This document shows positions 52,508 through 60,934 of a stretch of 64,000 bases of DNA, piece by piece (positions within the stretch are counted from its first letter, which is position 1; every line of letters starts with the position of its first letter). The notes below the pieces were generated by a model that worked only from the letters and a program-made list of their open reading frames with translations, was not told the origin of the DNA and ran no database searches. The translations under genes were made by a program, and so were the position numbers. Source of the DNA: JAZSNL01 sp045536365 (GTDB taxonomy: Bacteria; Bacillota_I; Bacilli_A; ML615J-28; CAG-313); NCBI GenBank assembly GCA_045536365.1, contig JAZSNL010000006.1, forward strand, positions 1 through 64,000, read 5' to 3'.

Positions 52508-54420
52508 TGAAAGAATTTCCAGAAGTAAGAAAACTATTAGAAGAAGGAAAATACGAAGAAGCCTATGATTATTTATCTAATAAATTAGAAGAAACACCTA
52601 ATGATATTAATATTCTATATACAAGAGGAATAATAGACTGTGTTCATATTAAAAAACACATCGGTCAAACAATATTAGACTTTGAATATATAGTAAATAA
52701 ATCTAAAAAATTAACATCTGTTTTATATCCATTTTTAACAATTCTTTCAGATATCAATGAAGATCCTGAAAGAGTAATAAAATATGGTGAATTATGTAAA
52801 ACAAATGAAGATAATCCAATGTTATTAGACATTAACTGGGCTCTTTCTCGCGCATATTACGCAAGAGCAGAATATGAATCATATAAAATTGCTCTTGAAT
52901 ATATTAATAAATGTTTAAGCATGGCAGAAGAAGATATCGAAGATTTTTATTATTGTAAATGCGAAATATTAGCTGCATTAGAAGATACTGAAGAATTTGA
53001 AAAATTACTTAATACTTGTTATTTAAAATTTGGTGGAGGATTCAATTATTACTATTTAAATGTAAGATTATATATTCAAAAAATAAAAAAAGAATATTTA
53101 GAAGAATATGTAACTAAAGCATTAGATAATGCGGATATTGCGGTGACATATAATCCTGATGAAGAATATAAAATAATAACATTGAAAGTAGATTTATATT
53201 GTTTAATAAAACAATATGATAAAGCAATTGAATTAGTTGATTTATTAACAAAATGGTTTGATAAAGATGATGTCTTAGTAGAAAAACTTAAGATATATGA
53301 AGAAATTCAAGATTTTGATACAGTTAAGAAATTATCAAGAGAATTCCTTGAAACAAATAAATCATGGAAAATTGAATATTCACTAGGCTACGCATTAGAA
53401 ATAACACCAAATTCTGAAGAAGATTTAATAGAAGGAAAACAATTATTAGATTCAGCTTATAATGAAAGTAAGAAATTATTTATTGTATCAGATTTATATC
53501 GTGTTAATAAACAATTAAGAAAAGATAAAGATAATTTAGAATTATTAACCCCATTATTATTAGAAAATCCAACTAATGGAGGTCTATATAATTTAATGGG
53601 TGAAACAATTCAAAGATTAAATTATCCTTATAAAGATATAATTAGATGTTATGAACTTGCATATAAATATAAATGGATAAGTGAATTTGAATATTTAGAT
53701 GATTTATTACCATTAGTAGAAAATCCTAATAAATTAAATAAGAAAATAAAAAAATACCAACTAGTTAGTAAGGAATTACTATCAGGTTGGATGAAAAGAA
53801 GAATAGGAATTAAATATCTATATGGTGAAAATGATTATCCTATTAATATGGATCTTGCAAAATCATATATTGAAGATGCTTTAGAAGAATATCCAAATAT
53901 AAGTTGTTATCGTTCAACTATGGGAAGATTTTATGAATTTAATAATAATCATCAAAAAGCATTCGAAGAATATGATAAAGCATATTTATTATATACCAAA
54001 GAAATAAAACCTTTATGTAATTGTTCAGCAGGATATTTAGCTCATGCTTATATTAAAGGTATTGGTGTAGAAAAAAATATTGAAAAAGCTAAAGAAATTA
54101 TTCTTTCATCAATAAATGAAGCAAAAGAAATTTCTTGTAGTACAGTTATATATTTTTATGCATATTTTTATCTGAATGATCATCCAGAATTTGATGGACA
54201 TTTAGCAAAAAAATTATTAGAATTATCATATCCATTTGATCGACATGAAGTTTCAAGAGTTGTATATTTGAAACAAGTAAATGAAAAATTAAATATTATT
54301 GATAAGACTATTAATAAAAAAATTAAAGAAATAAAAAAACCTTTAGATAAAAAAGCAAAAGAATATCTAAAGAAATCTTTAAAGGAAAAAGTTTCTTACC
54401 CATATACAGGTAATTTTTAA
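52507..54420 (+). CDS. TPR-repeat protein with Sel1-like segment
   Basis: A 637-residue all-helical protein without a signal peptide. Repeated pairs such as LLEEGKYEEAYDYLSNKLEE, CLIKQYDKAIELVDLLTKWF and NNNHQKAFEEYDKAYLLY are TPR-type. Near residue 520, AYIKGIGVEKNIEKAKEII is a Sel1-like repeat. It is probably a protein-protein scaffold; the partner is unknown. It is the last member of the rnr-smpB transcript (one-base overlap) and ends at a hairpin just before tRNA-Leu. Confidence 0.8.
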   Translation: MKEFPEVRKLLEEGKYEEAYDYLSNKLEETPNDINILYTRGIIDCVHIKKHIGQTILDFEYIVNKSKKLTSVLYPFLTILSDINEDPERVIKYGELCKTNEDNPMLLDINWALSRAYYARAEYESYKIALEYINKCLSMAEEDIEDFYYCKCEILAALEDTEEFEKLLNTCYLKFGGGFNYYYLNVRLYIQKIKKEYLEEYVTKALDNADIAVTYNPDEEYKIITLKVDLYCLIKQYDKAIELVDLLTKWFDKDDVLVEKLKIYEEIQDFDTVKKLSREFLETNKSWKIEYSLGYALEITPNSEEDLIEGKQLLDSAYNESKKLFIVSDLYRVNKQLRKDKDNLELLTPLLLENPTNGGLYNLMGETIQRLNYPYKDIIRCYELAYKYKWISEFEYLDDLLPLVENPNKLNKKIKKYQLVSKELLSGWMKRRIGIKYLYGENDYPINMDLAKSYIEDALEEYPNISCYRSTMGRFYEFNNNHQKAFEEYDKAYLLYTKEIKPLCNCSAGYLAHAYIKGIGVEKNIEKAKEIILSSINEAKEISCSTVIYFYAYFYLNDHPEFDGHLAKKLLELSYPFDRHEVSRVVYLKQVNEKLNIIDKTINKKIKEIKKPLDKKAKEYLKKSLKEKVSYPYTGNF

Positions 54421-54442
54421 AGTTGGTAATAATACCGACTTT
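54419..54442 (+). terminator. Hairpin between the TPR gene and tRNA-Leu
   Basis: AAAGTTGGTA and TACCGACTTT pair (one G-U) around ATAA. The T tract is short, so read-through into the tRNA is possible; no separate tRNA promoter is visible in the 2 bases left. Confidence 0.55.
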
Positions 54443-54444
54443 CT

Positions 54445-54530
54445 GCGGCGATGGCGGAATGGTAGACGCGCTACTTTGAGGTGGTAGTGATCAAGCGATC
54501 GTGAGAGTTCAAGTCTCTTTCGCCGCACCA
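54445..54530 (+). tRNA. tRNA-Leu (anticodon GAG)
   Basis: Acceptor GCGGCGA/TCGCCGC, a class II long variable arm (GTGATCAAGCGATCGTGA region), anticodon arm CTACT-TTGAGGT-GGTAG, T loop TTCAAGT, and an encoded ACCA end. 86 bases. Its 3' end directly touches repeat R3 and begins island B. Confidence 0.95.
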
Positions 54531-54672
54531 TTAGAAAAGTGAACTATAGTTCACTTTGTCTATAAGTCATCAATATTAATCGTAGATTAATGATATTTAT
54601 AGTAAAAATATATCGATTTTAACATCAAAATCAAGGAATTATGCATCTGTTTAGGTGCATTTTTTTATTTTT
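54531..54672 (+). repeat. Repeats R3 and R4 after tRNA-Leu
   Basis: R3 (54531-54602, with palindrome GTGAACTATAGTTCAC) is followed by R4 (about 54614-54672), whose GCATCT/GGTGC hairpin and T run form a terminator. The R3 end plus R4 recur at 62656-62771, so the pair brackets about 8 kb of accessory DNA. R3 also occurs inverted twice in island A. Confidence 0.85.
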
Positions 54673-54854
54673 CAGTAAAGTTATTAGATTTTAGCAACTA
54701 ATGTGATTTGAATATAAGATGTTTTATAGTAGTTGGAAAAATAGTCGGTTGATGGGATTTGAACATATAGGTAAATCTATATAATTTGACATCAAGGTTT
54801 TGCATATAGTATAATATAAATGAAGATACATTCTATGATAGGAGGTAAATCTAT
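54673..54854 (+). other. Leader region of the first island B gene
   Basis: No open frame. GATGGGATTTGAACATATA (from 54752) is also found on the minus strand around 39605-39625 in island A, another small shared piece. A promoter lies at 54786-54815. Confidence 0.4.
54786..54815 (+). promoter_or_regulatory. Promoter of the 54855 lipoprotein gene
   Basis: TTGACA (54786-54791) and TATAAT (54810-54815) with an 18-base spacer. Confidence 0.7.
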
Positions 54855-55958
54855 TTGAAAAGATTTTTTACAATAATAATATTATTTATATTATCTATAA
54901 TTTTTACTTCTTGTTTTGGTACGAGTACTAGATTTCCTGATATGGTAGAATATTCTGAACAAGAAATACTTGAAGTTGCAAAAGAAAAATATAATATTCA
55001 AAAATTTTATTATACTGGCGTAGAAGCAAGAAAAAGTTATGATCCCGTTGAAGGCTTTAGTTATAGTAATTATATTTGTAACGGAATATTTACTAATATT
55101 AAAAATCCAGATAATCTAGAGAAAGCATTAACATCATTTGCAGGAAAAAATGGTGGTCATGATATTCAAGGAATGTACAGATACTTTGCTTGTTATATTG
55201 CTTTGGGGGAAGATGATAATGGAAATGCAAAATTTATTTATTATAATACTAATATAAATAAAAATGAACAAATTGCAGAAACTATTGGTTCAAGTGATTA
55301 TCCATATGATTTACATCCATCAGAAATTAATACAAAATTTATGGATGAGATAACTATGGATAGTTTAAGAATTAATTTTAAAAAACAATATCATGATGAA
55401 ATTAGTATAAAAGGAATACTATATTGTTTCGATACACCAACAATTGTAACAAGTTTAAATAATAGATATTACAAATATCTAGTTCAATTTTATAAAGAAG
55501 AAGACAAAGCTGTATTTGACATATATAGAGTAACAGTTAGTGATGAATATAATTATGATGCTATAAGTCAAAATATAACATCAAAAGAACTTATATATTC
55601 TACATCAAATAAATATGAAATTTACTTTGCTAAATATGGTGTAAACCCAAGTGATTTTTTTGACATTAATTTTACAGTTGAACAGTCTACTGAAGCTAAT
55701 TATTTAGATTTAATTAGCGGCACAATAACTGTTAAAGATATTGGAAAAGAAGTTGTAAATTATAGCTTTAATTATAAAATATCATATAAAGTAAAAGATG
55801 AAGATGGCAAGTTAGTTGATAGAGAACATACTCGTGGTCATACCGAATTAAATAATAGTCGATTTGGATTATTAATTGATAAAATAGAAGGGTATGATCA
55901 TAAACAATCCACTAATGTTACAATCTCTAATTTTTATATCATTTACAAAAAACAATGA
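54855..55958 (+). CDS. Unknown lipoprotein
   Basis: A 367-residue exported protein. The TTG start is supported by AGGAGGTAAATCTA just upstream and by the signal peptide it gives, ending in lipobox FTSC (about residue 20). The remainder is beta-rich with a mixed middle (KGILYCFDTPTIVTS) and no recognised family. It is followed by a hairpin terminator and then several hundred bases of gene relics. Only the surface location is supported by the sequence. Confidence 0.75.
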   Translation: MKRFFTIIILFILSIIFTSCFGTSTRFPDMVEYSEQEILEVAKEKYNIQKFYYTGVEARKSYDPVEGFSYSNYICNGIFTNIKNPDNLEKALTSFAGKNGGHDIQGMYRYFACYIALGEDDNGNAKFIYYNTNINKNEQIAETIGSSDYPYDLHPSEINTKFMDEITMDSLRINFKKQYHDEISIKGILYCFDTPTIVTSLNNRYYKYLVQFYKEEDKAVFDIYRVTVSDEYNYDAISQNITSKELIYSTSNKYEIYFAKYGVNPSDFFDINFTVEQSTEANYLDLISGTITVKDIGKEVVNYSFNYKISYKVKDEDGKLVDREHTRGHTELNNSRFGLLIDKIEGYDHKQSTNVTISNFYIIYKKQ

Positions 55959-55977
55959 TCAAACTAAACTATTAAAT

Positions 55978-56020
55978 AATGAAAAGCTAGTTAACTAACA
56001 ATAGGTTAGCTGGCTTTTTA
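55978..56020 (+). terminator. Probable terminator after the lipoprotein gene
   Basis: AAAGCTAGTTAAC and GTTAGCTGGCTTT pair with a few mismatches, followed by TTTTT. Confidence 0.6.
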
Positions 56021-56262
56021 CTTTCTCATTTGTCTGGACTTAAATCAAGTTTTAGTACATAATTACTTGAACTACTTAAGAAAGGAGCAGATGATGGAGA
56101 ATAATCTTATAAGTGATGAAGAAAGAAGAAAATAAAAAGATAAGATGAATAGGCTTATGGATTCAGAGTTAAGACTAAGAATTATTCACGAATTAAGGTG
56201 GATATTACTTGGACTATTTTGTTTACATCAAAGATCATGATGTGTATATATAAGGACAAGAA

Positions 56263-56362
56263 ATATTAAGTGAAATGGAAAGACAAGTATGGAAATACGT
56301 TAATGAAGAAACTCTAAACTACTAATGTAGATGAAAGGCTATAATGCCTTTTGTCGTTTGAG
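56263..56362 (+). repeat. Repeat R6, copy 2: relic of a gene 3' end plus terminator
   Basis: Inverted copy of 41303-41403. The frame ILSEMERQVWKYVNEETLNY ends in TAA and is followed by the AAAGGCTATAATGCCTTTT hairpin. Confidence 0.75.
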
Positions 56363-56409
56363 AATATATAGTTCGCAACTAATCGGTGCGGTTAATATAG
56401 TTAAATAAG

Positions 56410-56438
56410 TTGATAATTAATCAAGATTGATATATAAT
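56410..56438 (+). promoter_or_regulatory. Strong promoter of the 25-codon ORF
   Basis: TTGATA (56410-56415) and TATAAT (56433-56438), 17-base spacer, 43 bases before the small ORF. Confidence 0.72.
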
Positions 56439-56481
56439 ATTAGTGTAAAAAGACCTTAAACAATGAAAGGAGTTGATTATT

Positions 56482-56559
56482 ATGAATAATATGTTTTATA
56501 ATAAATTAGAAGTAATCATTGCCTTTCAGGTATTAACCTTTCCAGGTATGGATGAATAG
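56482..56559 (+). CDS. 25-residue small ORF, unknown
   Basis: MNNMFYNKLEVIIAFQVLTF is its start, and it ends GMDE. It has a near-consensus promoter, an AAAGGAG site 8 bases before the ATG, and a strong terminator 28 bases after its stop, so it looks like a complete tiny transcription unit. It has a hydrophobic centre (EVIIAFQVL) too short for a clear membrane helix. I recognise no leader-peptide or type I toxin family. It may instead be the surviving 5' end of a broken gene. Confidence 0.45.
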   Translation: MNNMFYNKLEVIIAFQVLTFPGMDE

Positions 56560-56587
56560 CATCCAGTAGCAAGCATATAGAAACTAT

Positions 56588-56620
56588 AAGCACTTCTAGT
56601 TTATTAGAGGTGCTTTTTTT
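56588..56620 (+). terminator. Terminator of the small ORF
   Basis: AAGCACTTCTA and TAGAGGTGCTT (one G-U) pair around GTTTAT, followed by seven Ts. Confidence 0.88.
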
Positions 56621-56648
56621 GTTGCTACAAGAAAGGAGGTTGATATAT

Positions 56649-56693
56649 ATGAAAAATATAATATTAAAAAGAAAAGAGGTATTTGACTATTAG
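56649..56693 (+). CDS. 14-residue leader peptide overlapping xre
   Basis: MKNIILKRKEVFDY with AAAGGAGG 9 bases before its ATG. Its stop lies 8 bases past the TTG start of the downstream Xre gene, so translation of the leader could feed the regulator start, whose own ribosome site (AGAGG, 4 bases away) is poorly spaced. Confidence 0.45.
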   Translation: MKNIILKRKEVFDY

Positions 56694-56889
56694 TTTTGGA
56701 ACTAATTTAAAGGCTTTAAGGGAAAAGAGAAATTTATCTCAAGAAGACCTTGCAAGAAAATTACAAATTTCCAGACAGTCAATATCAAAGTGGGAACAAG
56801 GTATAAGTTATCCTAGTATTTTGTATCTTGTTCCACTTACTAAAATACTTGATTGTACATTGGAAGAATTATTGAAAGATTTAAATTAA
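56683..56889 (+). CDS. Small Xre-family regulator
   Basis: A 68-residue protein that is essentially one HTH_3 domain: FGTNLKALREKRNLSQEDLARKL, then SRQSISKWEQGISYPS (recognition helix), and a final ILDCTLEELLKDL. It starts at TTG 56683. It lacks any sensing domain and precedes the GNAT gene by 18 bases, so it may regulate that gene. Confidence 0.82.
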   Translation: MTISFGTNLKALREKRNLSQEDLARKLQISRQSISKWEQGISYPSILYLVPLTKILDCTLEELLKDLN

Positions 56890-56906
56890 GAAAGTAGGTG
56901 TTAATG

Positions 56907-57917
56907 ATGAATGATTTTAAAGTATATAAAACAATCCATTTTCCAGATGAATGGGCAGAACAAATTACGTTAATGCACCAGAAACAATGGAACACAAATA
57001 AAGGCTCATATATGTATTATAATGTTCGTCATATGAATCTTGATTCTAAACATAATTTCTATATTTTAGGAATATTAAATAATAAGGTCATCGCGAGTTG
57101 TTTTGTTTCATCATATGCAAACTATGAACTAGATGAACCCATAGAAAAGAATGATGAATATTTAATATCATCTTTAATTGTTGATAAAGACTATCAAAAA
57201 CAAGGATATGGCACTAGTTTTATTAAAAGTGTTATTACTATTTTGAAAGAAGAAAATGTTATAAAGATAGCTGCATTTGCATGTGATAACAGTAAAAGAT
57301 TATTTGAAAAGTTAGGATTTATTAAAGATGAAAGCGTAACATCGTTCGGTAGTACTTATCCTGGAGATGATGATGCGGTTTATTATGAACTAAATCTTGA
57401 AAGTAACTTTTATTTATCAAAACTAAATAAAGATGATGTTAGGTTTGTATCAATATCAATGAATAATGAATTTTATAAACATTATAAATGCCGTGAAGAT
57501 GATAAAGAACCATATCTTTTATTACCTAGTGTGACTAAATATGAAAATACAATAATGTCATATGCAACAAAAGAAAATGCGATAGTAAAAACAGTTAGAT
57601 GTGGTAAAATGGCTGTAGGATTTGCTCATATTTATTATACTGATTATGATGATGATCCAAAATATAGTGAGCATTCAGTTACTCTAGAATTCTATTTAGA
57701 TGAAAATTATTTATTTAAAAGTGCTATTTTTAAAATGGTAGAAGAAGCTATTAACTTTTATAAAGAGAAAAAAGAAAACCATAATTTAGAACATATAAAG
57801 GTATGTTTAAATAAGTATACTATACTGATGAGAAGATATGATTTCTATAAAAGATGTTTATTAGAATTAGGGTTTACCAAAAAAGATAAAGAGACGTTCA
57901 TATTAAAAATTATATAA
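56907..57917 (+). CDS. GNAT-family N-acetyltransferase
   Basis: A 336-residue protein. The first half is a GNAT domain: YNVRHMNL, SSLIVDKDYQKQGYGTSFIKSV (the acetyl-CoA loop Q-x-x-G-x-G/S with QKQGYG near residue 97), and AFACDNSKRLFEKLGF. The second half (about 175-336) may be a diverged second GNAT-like domain (KMAVGFAHIYYTDY). Substrate unknown. ATG 56907 is preferred on spacing from AGGTG; ATG 56904 and GTG 56898 are alternatives. It lies in island B and ends at the R5 repeat. Confidence 0.8.
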   Translation: MNDFKVYKTIHFPDEWAEQITLMHQKQWNTNKGSYMYYNVRHMNLDSKHNFYILGILNNKVIASCFVSSYANYELDEPIEKNDEYLISSLIVDKDYQKQGYGTSFIKSVITILKEENVIKIAAFACDNSKRLFEKLGFIKDESVTSFGSTYPGDDDAVYYELNLESNFYLSKLNKDDVRFVSISMNNEFYKHYKCREDDKEPYLLLPSVTKYENTIMSYATKENAIVKTVRCGKMAVGFAHIYYTDYDDDPKYSEHSVTLEFYLDENYLFKSAIFKMVEEAINFYKEKKENHNLEHIKVCLNKYTILMRRYDFYKRCLLELGFTKKDKETFILKII

Positions 57918-57923
57918 AGTGCA

Positions 57924-57953
57924 AAAAACACCATTAGTCCTACTTAGGATTAG
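57924..57953 (+). repeat. Repeat R5, copy 2
   Basis: AACACCATTAGTCCTACTTA followed by GGATTAG, the inverted match of the xre terminator core at 41251-41280. The second half of the outer stem is missing here, so it is a broken terminator at a fusion point with the next relic. Confidence 0.75.
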
Positions 57954-58251
57954 AGTTCTATGCTACTGAAACACATTTTAGTGTTGTTATTTATAATGTA
58001 AATTATAATAACGTAGAAAATGGCGTAACAAATGGCGTAATAAATGGCGTAACAAATGGCGCATTAAATGAAAATGAAAAAATTGTATATTGGGCGATGA
58101 AAGCAAATCCACAGATTACTATTGCTGAAATTGTTCAAAAAGCAAGAATATCTAGAAGAACAGTTGAAAGAATAATTGCTAGATTAAAAGAAAAAGAATT
58201 AATTGAAAGAAGTGGCGCTAACAAAGGTGGTTATTGGAAAGTAAGTGAATA
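57953..58251 (+). pseudogene. C-terminal remnant of an AlbA-domain/RecG-like ATP-binding protein
   Basis: The frame reads EFYATETHFSVVIYN, then a repeat NGVTNGVINGVTNGA, then a winged helix ITIAEIVQKARISRRTVERI, ending KGGYWKVSE-stop. This is the usual C-terminal part of AlbA_2 (ATP-dependent DNA helicase RecG-like) proteins. The N-terminal AlbA domain is gone; the remnant begins at the R5 junction. A terminator follows. Confidence 0.75.
58017..58066 (+). repeat. 12-base tandem repeat
   Basis: Four units of the type ATGGCGTAACAA (the last ATGGCGCATTAA) encode NGVT-like repeats within the remnant; such NVTxNV linkers are known in the family. Confidence 0.85.
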
Positions 58252-58258
58252 ATAATTT

Positions 58259-58305
58259 AGTGATAGACTATAAAATTTTTGTGTATAGTCTATCACTATT
58301 TTTAT
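58259..58305 (+). terminator. Terminator after the AlbA remnant
   Basis: AGTGATAGACTATA and TATAGTCTATCACT form a 14-bp perfect stem around an 11-base loop, followed by ATTTTTATT. Confidence 0.88.
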
Positions 58306-58310
58306 TATAA

Positions 58311-58554
58311 GTGACTTATAGTCCTCCACACCTTATGAAAAGATAGATGTCGTAGCTGTTAGGCATGTGTTAACTATGGAGTTGAAGCACTAAATTTGGA
58401 TGAAAACACTATTAAAATAGCCAAATTAACCTATAAATATAGGTATTTAGCATATGTAATAGACTCAAATGGTTGTAGATCAAGAGAGTGGAAAGACAAA
58501 ACACATATTGTTTTAAGTCTTGACCTCAGCACTACAAAAAGTTATATTTTATAA
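58311..58554 (+). pseudogene. Repeat R2, long copy 1: decayed ORF of unknown family
   Basis: The second part reads VNYGVEALNLDENTIKI, KYRYLAYV and DLSTTKSYIL-stop, parallel to the ORF at 60935-61174 with conservative amino-acid changes. The first part (GACTTATAGTCCTCCACACC onward) has two stops in frame. The protein is not recognised. Confidence 0.55.
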
Positions 58555-58667
58555 AAATTTAAAATTGTAAGAAGAGATTGATATGATGAATCTTTTTTCT
58601 TTTTTAAATGAATAATATTTTTGTTTATGATATAATGAATATATAATAAGAGTGGAGGCTGAATTAT
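58555..58667 (+). other. Leader of the leucine-rich lipoprotein gene
   Basis: A weak T-run hairpin near 58571-58606, then TATAAT boxes at 58630 and 58641 and a GGAGG site 9 bases before the start codon. Confidence 0.4.
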
Positions 58668-60440
58668 ATGAAAAGAATTTCCTTACTTTCTATATTATTC
58701 TTAAGTCTTTTAATATTTTTAACATCTTGTGGTCGTAAATGGATTATAGAAGTAGATGGTTATATTCTTCATAAAACAGATGGAAAATATTATATTGCAC
58801 AAATACCTGATTCTGCAAGAAATGAAAGTATATATGAAATTCCAACTCATGTTGGTCAATATGAAATTTATGGATTTGGATCTGATCGAAGTCTTGGTAT
58901 TTGGGCCGGTAAAGAAGAAATTAAATTTGGTCATATTCGAAAATTAGTTGTGAAGAATCATATAAAATCAATATATTTTGATCATTATCAATTTTTATTG
59001 ATTGAAACTGAACAGCCTTTATCAAAAATAGATTGGGAAGGGCGAGGAGCTAGTCATTATGTTCGATGTTATTTTTTATCTCCTAAGGAAGATTTGAATG
59101 TTAAATATGTTGATAGATCGGATTGTTATGATGGAATCGTTTATGAGATAAAAAATGATGGTTTTTCAAAAGTTTTATTTAATTATTCAAGTGAATTTAC
59201 AATTCATAATGAGCATAAAAATACAATTGTAAATGAAATAGGTGAATTTTCTTTTTCTGAATCTAATATATCTGAAATTTTTATTCCTAATAATATTACA
59301 ATTATTGGAGATTATGCATTTCAATATTCATCATTAAAAAATATTTCATTAAATAATGTAGTTAATATTGGAGAATATGCATTTGAAAATAGTCAAATAG
59401 AAAAATTAGATTTACCTAATACCGCATTAAAAATAGAAGATTACGCATTTACTCATAATAAGATAAAGAATATAATTATTCCACAAAATCTTTCTCATTT
59501 AGGAATAGGCGTTTTTAAAAATAATGAAATTGAAAGTTTTAAATTTGAAAGTGTGCATATCAGATCTATTCCTGAAATGTTATTTTATGGATGTCCTTTA
59601 ACTGGTGAATTAAATTATGGAGAATATATAAACTCAATAAGAAGTGGTGCGTTAAGCGCGAATGACCGAGAAGAACTAGTTATTCCTAGTACAATTACAT
59701 CTTTTGGAGATCTATCTTATTGTGATAATCTAAAAAAAATATATTTACCTAATACTCCAATTATAATAAATAGTTTTTCTCATTTAGATAATTTAGAAGA
59801 GTTACATTTAGGTGGAACATCAACCATAAATGGGTTTGAAGATATGTACTCTGTAAGTAATCTAAGACTTATTACAGTAAGTGATGATAATGAAAAATTA
59901 TATGTAAATAATGGAATTTTATATAATAAAAATACTAATGCAATAGTTAAATGTCCTCCTAAATTAGAAATAGAAAAAATACAAATAGATATAAAACCGT
60001 ATCGTTATGCTTTTTCTGATAATTTTTATATCAAGGAAGCTATTATCAATTGTGAATTATCAGAAGGATTATTTTCTTATTGTAAAAATTTAGAAAAAGT
60101 TAAGTTAGCAGATTCTGTTAAAATTGTTCCAAGAGTTACTTTTTTTACATGTTCTAATTTAAAAGAAATAAATTTAAACAACATTGTTAGAATTGAGGAT
60201 CAAGCTTTTTTTCAATGTGAGTCATTAAATAAAGTAGATCTATCAAATTGTGAAGTTGTTAAACATAGAGCTTTTAAACAGTGTAACTTATATGAAGTAA
60301 TTTTTACTTCTAAAATAAGAGAAATTGAAGATAGTGCTTTCGCAAATAACAAAAAATTAAGAAAATGTAATTATTATAACGCAAACTTAGGTGAACATGC
60401 ATTTTATGATACTCCATTATATAAAAAAACTAAAAAATAG
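58668..60440 (+). CDS. BspA-like leucine-rich-repeat surface lipoprotein
   Basis: A 590-residue lipoprotein: signal peptide with lipobox LTSC (about residue 21), a first domain to about 170, then LRR_5 (BspA type) repeats to the end. Repeats are seen as IGDYAFQYSSLKNISL, IGEYAFENSQIEKLDLP, IEDYAFTHNKIKNIIIP, RIEDQAFFQCESLNKVDL and IEDSAFANNKKLRKC. BspA-type proteins usually bind other cells, matrix or carbohydrate. It ends 2 bases before the truncated RhuM frame, with no terminator between, which suggests a recombination junction just after its stop. Confidence 0.85.
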   Translation: MKRISLLSILFLSLLIFLTSCGRKWIIEVDGYILHKTDGKYYIAQIPDSARNESIYEIPTHVGQYEIYGFGSDRSLGIWAGKEEIKFGHIRKLVVKNHIKSIYFDHYQFLLIETEQPLSKIDWEGRGASHYVRCYFLSPKEDLNVKYVDRSDCYDGIVYEIKNDGFSKVLFNYSSEFTIHNEHKNTIVNEIGEFSFSESNISEIFIPNNITIIGDYAFQYSSLKNISLNNVVNIGEYAFENSQIEKLDLPNTALKIEDYAFTHNKIKNIIIPQNLSHLGIGVFKNNEIESFKFESVHIRSIPEMLFYGCPLTGELNYGEYINSIRSGALSANDREELVIPSTITSFGDLSYCDNLKKIYLPNTPIIINSFSHLDNLEELHLGGTSTINGFEDMYSVSNLRLITVSDDNEKLYVNNGILYNKNTNAIVKCPPKLEIEKIQIDIKPYRYAFSDNFYIKEAIINCELSEGLFSYCKNLEKVKLADSVKIVPRVTFFTCSNLKEINLNNIVRIEDQAFFQCESLNKVDLSNCEVVKHRAFKQCNLYEVIFTSKIREIEDSAFANNKKLRKCNYYNANLGEHAFYDTPLYKKTKK

Positions 60441-60442
60441 AA

Positions 60443-60931
60443 GTGAGACTTATAAATAAAGTAGAGTCACTTGATGAAAGAGTTAGTAATATTGAGAATA
60501 ATTATAAACCTCAAGAATTTAAAAATTCACAACTATTTTTTGATGGAGAGTTTTATGATGCATATACTTTAATACAATCATTATTTGAATCAGCTAATAA
60601 TGAAATTATTATTATTGATAATTATGTAGATAGAACAATACTAGATAGATTAGTAGTTAAAAATAAAAATGTTCAAGTTATTATTTATACTAGTATAAAC
60701 TCAAAACTATTAGGTAGAGATATAAATACATTTAATAGTCAATATGGTGGATTAGATGTAAGATATACTACAAATGTGCATGATAGCAATGCAAACTAGT
60801 TTGCAATTATTATTATAGATCAAAATAAAATTTATCATTTAGGACATTCAATAAAAGATTTAGGGAAAAAGATATTTTCAATTAGCCAATCAGAAAGTAG
60901 ATTAATAACAAAATTACTAAATAATATATAG
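60443..60931 (+). pseudogene. Truncated RhuM copy with the same in-frame TAG
   Basis: Starts at the codon equivalent to residue 129 of the island A RhuM (RLINKVESLDERVSNIENNY) and is nearly identical to it through TTNVHDSNAN. It then meets the same TAG (60797-60799) in the same palindrome. After the stop it continues FAIIIIDQNKIYHLGHSIKD to a TAG at 60929-60931. The helix-turn-helix half is missing. The stretch up to 60799 has a GTG start but no ribosome site, so expression is unlikely. Confidence 0.85.
60790..60805. repeat. 16-base palindrome with in-frame TAG (copy B)
   Basis: TGCAAACTAGTTTGCA, identical to 39980-39995 and at the same codon position of the RhuM frame. Confidence 0.9.
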
Positions 60932-60934
60932 AAA

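Larger units (their letters stand above)
56021..56481 (+). other. Gene-relic region of island B
   Basis: 56097-56250 has an AAAGGAG-like site and an ATG (MENNLISDEERRK) but stops after 13 codons; more short coding-like pieces follow, as in a decayed gene. Repeat R6 (56263-56362) carries the matching gene 3' end. A consensus promoter at 56410-56438 drives the small ORF that follows. Confidence 0.45.

Noticed and set aside
52507..54445. tmRNA (ssrA) expected near smpB
   Set aside because: I find no tRNA-like ends or tag-peptide frame in the neighbourhood; the space is filled by the TPR gene and tRNA-Leu.
54740..54775. tRNA-like T-arm (GGGATTTGAAC) on the minus strand, also near 39601-39625
   Set aside because: The flanking bases do not form a T stem or acceptor stem, so it is only a short shared repeat.
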